Under the pieces are notes generated by a model, which was not told the origin of the DNA, did not search any database, and was given only the letters and a program-made list of their open reading frames with translations. From an uncultured Lachnospiraceae bacterium (lineage in GTDB: Bacteria > Bacillota > Clostridia > Lachnospirales > Lachnospiraceae), in NCBI GenBank assembly GCA_910587085.1, contig CAJUMC010000072.1, positions 1-14,861 on the forward strand: a DNA stretch of 14,861 nucleotides. Reading direction: 5' to 3'. This document shows, piece by piece, positions 14,281 to 14,861 of the stretch (position 1 is the first letter of the stretch; each line of letters opens with the position of its first letter). The position numbers were made by a program, and so were the translations under genes.

Positions 14281-14293
14281 TGAGAGAGGGATT

Positions 14294-14731
14294 ATGGATC
14301 ATAAACTGACAGGCAGTGTTTTAAACTATCTGTGCGAGCTTCTTAAGCATAATCGCCGGTGGCTTCCGGCAGAGCACTATGCAACGGGACTTTCCGTGCT
14401 GGAGCAGTTCAGGGCCTGGCAGGAAGAAAGAAAGCTTTCTGCAGAAGAGCTTTATATGCTGATCATCTGCGGGGACGGGGATGGAATTTTCGAGTATGCC
14501 GAATCCGACGTGCTCCCGGGGGAAGAGGAAATCCATATAGTATGGGAGGTTGTCCTGTCCGTTCTGATGACCGTGGTGCGGCTTGCGTTCGAGGAAGAAG
14601 GAACCGTCTGCCCGCAGGATGTCGAAATTATCAGTCCGGATCGGATCGGGGACTTTTACCGGCGGATTTTCGATGGAAAAACATCTTTGGCGCAGCTGTT
14701 CGACTGTTTTTGCAGGGAGGTGTGTTTCTGA
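14294..14731 (+). CDS. Hypothetical 145-aa acidic protein, possibly Imm6-like
   Basis: I do not recognise this protein with confidence. It is acidic, predicted mostly helical, 145 residues, with no signal peptide. Notable patterns are LEQFRAWQEERKLSAEELY (35-53), a GDGDGIFEYAE segment (60-70), and an EEEIHIVWEVVLSVLMTVVR helix that may be amphipathic (77-96), followed by AFEEEGTVCPQD. The order Trp/Glu-rich helix, acidic DGxGI segment, W-x-x-hydrophobic helix, A-x-E-x-EG-x-x-x-PQD is reminiscent of the Imm6 family of polymorphic-toxin immunity proteins as I remember it, but this is tentative and no toxin gene is visible. The RBS (GAGAGAGGG) sits only three bases from ATG 14294. It lies 90 bases behind glyS and may be read through from it. 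Confidence 0.7.
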   Translation: MDHKLTGSVLNYLCELLKHNRRWLPAEHYATGLSVLEQFRAWQEERKLSAEELYMLIICGDGDGIFEYAESDVLPGEEEIHIVWEVVLSVLMTVVRLAFEEEGTVCPQDVEIISPDRIGDFYRRIFDGKTSLAQLFDCFCREVCF

Positions 14732-14786
14732 GGGCCTTCCATGTGTCCGTGCGGTGGAAAAATCTCTATGGATTAGAAAAAAAGAG

Positions 14787-14815
14787 TTTTCAAGGAAAAA
14801 TTTATATGTTATAAT
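14787..14815 (+). promoter_or_regulatory. Promoter pointing out of the window
   Basis: An extended -10 element TGT-TATAAT (TATAAT at 14810-14815) and a -35-like TTTTCA at 14787-14792 are 17 bases apart in an AT-rich stretch. It would drive a gene or RNA beyond the right end; nothing of that gene can be identified in the last 46 bases. Confidence 0.6.
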
Positions 14816-14861
14816 CCCATCTTTGACAGTTCGGAGAAAATAAAATCGCTGTAACACCAGT

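Noticed and set aside
1..14861. CRISPR arrays, rRNA, tRNA genes and insertion-sequence transposases
   Set aside because: I looked for regularly spaced repeats, cloverleaf-like sequences with CCA-type ends and DDE or serine recombinase motifs, and saw none.

Overview
The window looks like a chromosomal segment of a Gram-positive, low-to-moderate-GC anaerobe of the Clostridia, most likely a Lachnospiraceae-type gut bacterium. Reasons: Firmicutes-style AGGAGG ribosome-binding sites, a glycine T-box leader in front of a GlyQS-type glycyl-tRNA synthetase, the era / yqzL-like / recO order known from Bacillus and Clostridia, and a large M16C peptidase of the kind common in Clostridia. The family assignments come from recognising motifs in the translations; no database search was possible.

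Layout. (1) Positions 1-~970 are AT-richer than what follows and read leftwards. They hold an unknown 138-aa acidic protein with its own promoter, an open 46-codon coding-like tail, and a strongly structured non-coding stretch with nested inverted repeats at 651-727. This looks like the edge or relic of a mobile element beside the core chromosome. (2) 966-2110: aldose 1-epimerase (galM) with a promoter directly upstream. (3) 2111-2542: a gene-free spacer containing an imperfect 14-bp tandem repeat, then a 529-aa methyl-accepting chemotaxis protein with a six-helix membrane region and no extracellular sensor. (4) 4538-9498: a housekeeping cluster of M16C peptidase, era (1-nt overlap), a yqzL-like small gene behind an RBS-proximal hairpin, and recO. 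(5) 9568-11547: an HD-GYP phosphodiesterase-type protein and an APH(3')-like kinase in a two-gene operon with promoter and terminator. (6) 11639-12235: a decayed gene on the minus strand with several frameshifts, resembling the DUF2806 family. (7) 12201-14203: a consensus promoter, a complete glycine T-box riboswitch with specifier GGC, and glyS. (8) 14225-14731: a large hairpin and an unknown 145-aa protein. A new promoter fires out of the right end.

Most of the window is ordinary core genome: translation and ribosome assembly (glyS, era), DNA repair (recO), peptide degradation (M16C), sugar metabolism (galM) and signalling (chemotaxis receptor, HD-GYP). I did not find a convincing new multi-gene system. 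The items most worth a second look are the nested-repeat block near the left end, the expanded linker inside the RecO zinc finger, the chromosomal APH(3')-like kinase coupled to an HD-GYP gene, the 14-bp tandem repeat, and the structured leaders before the yqzL-like gene and the last gene.
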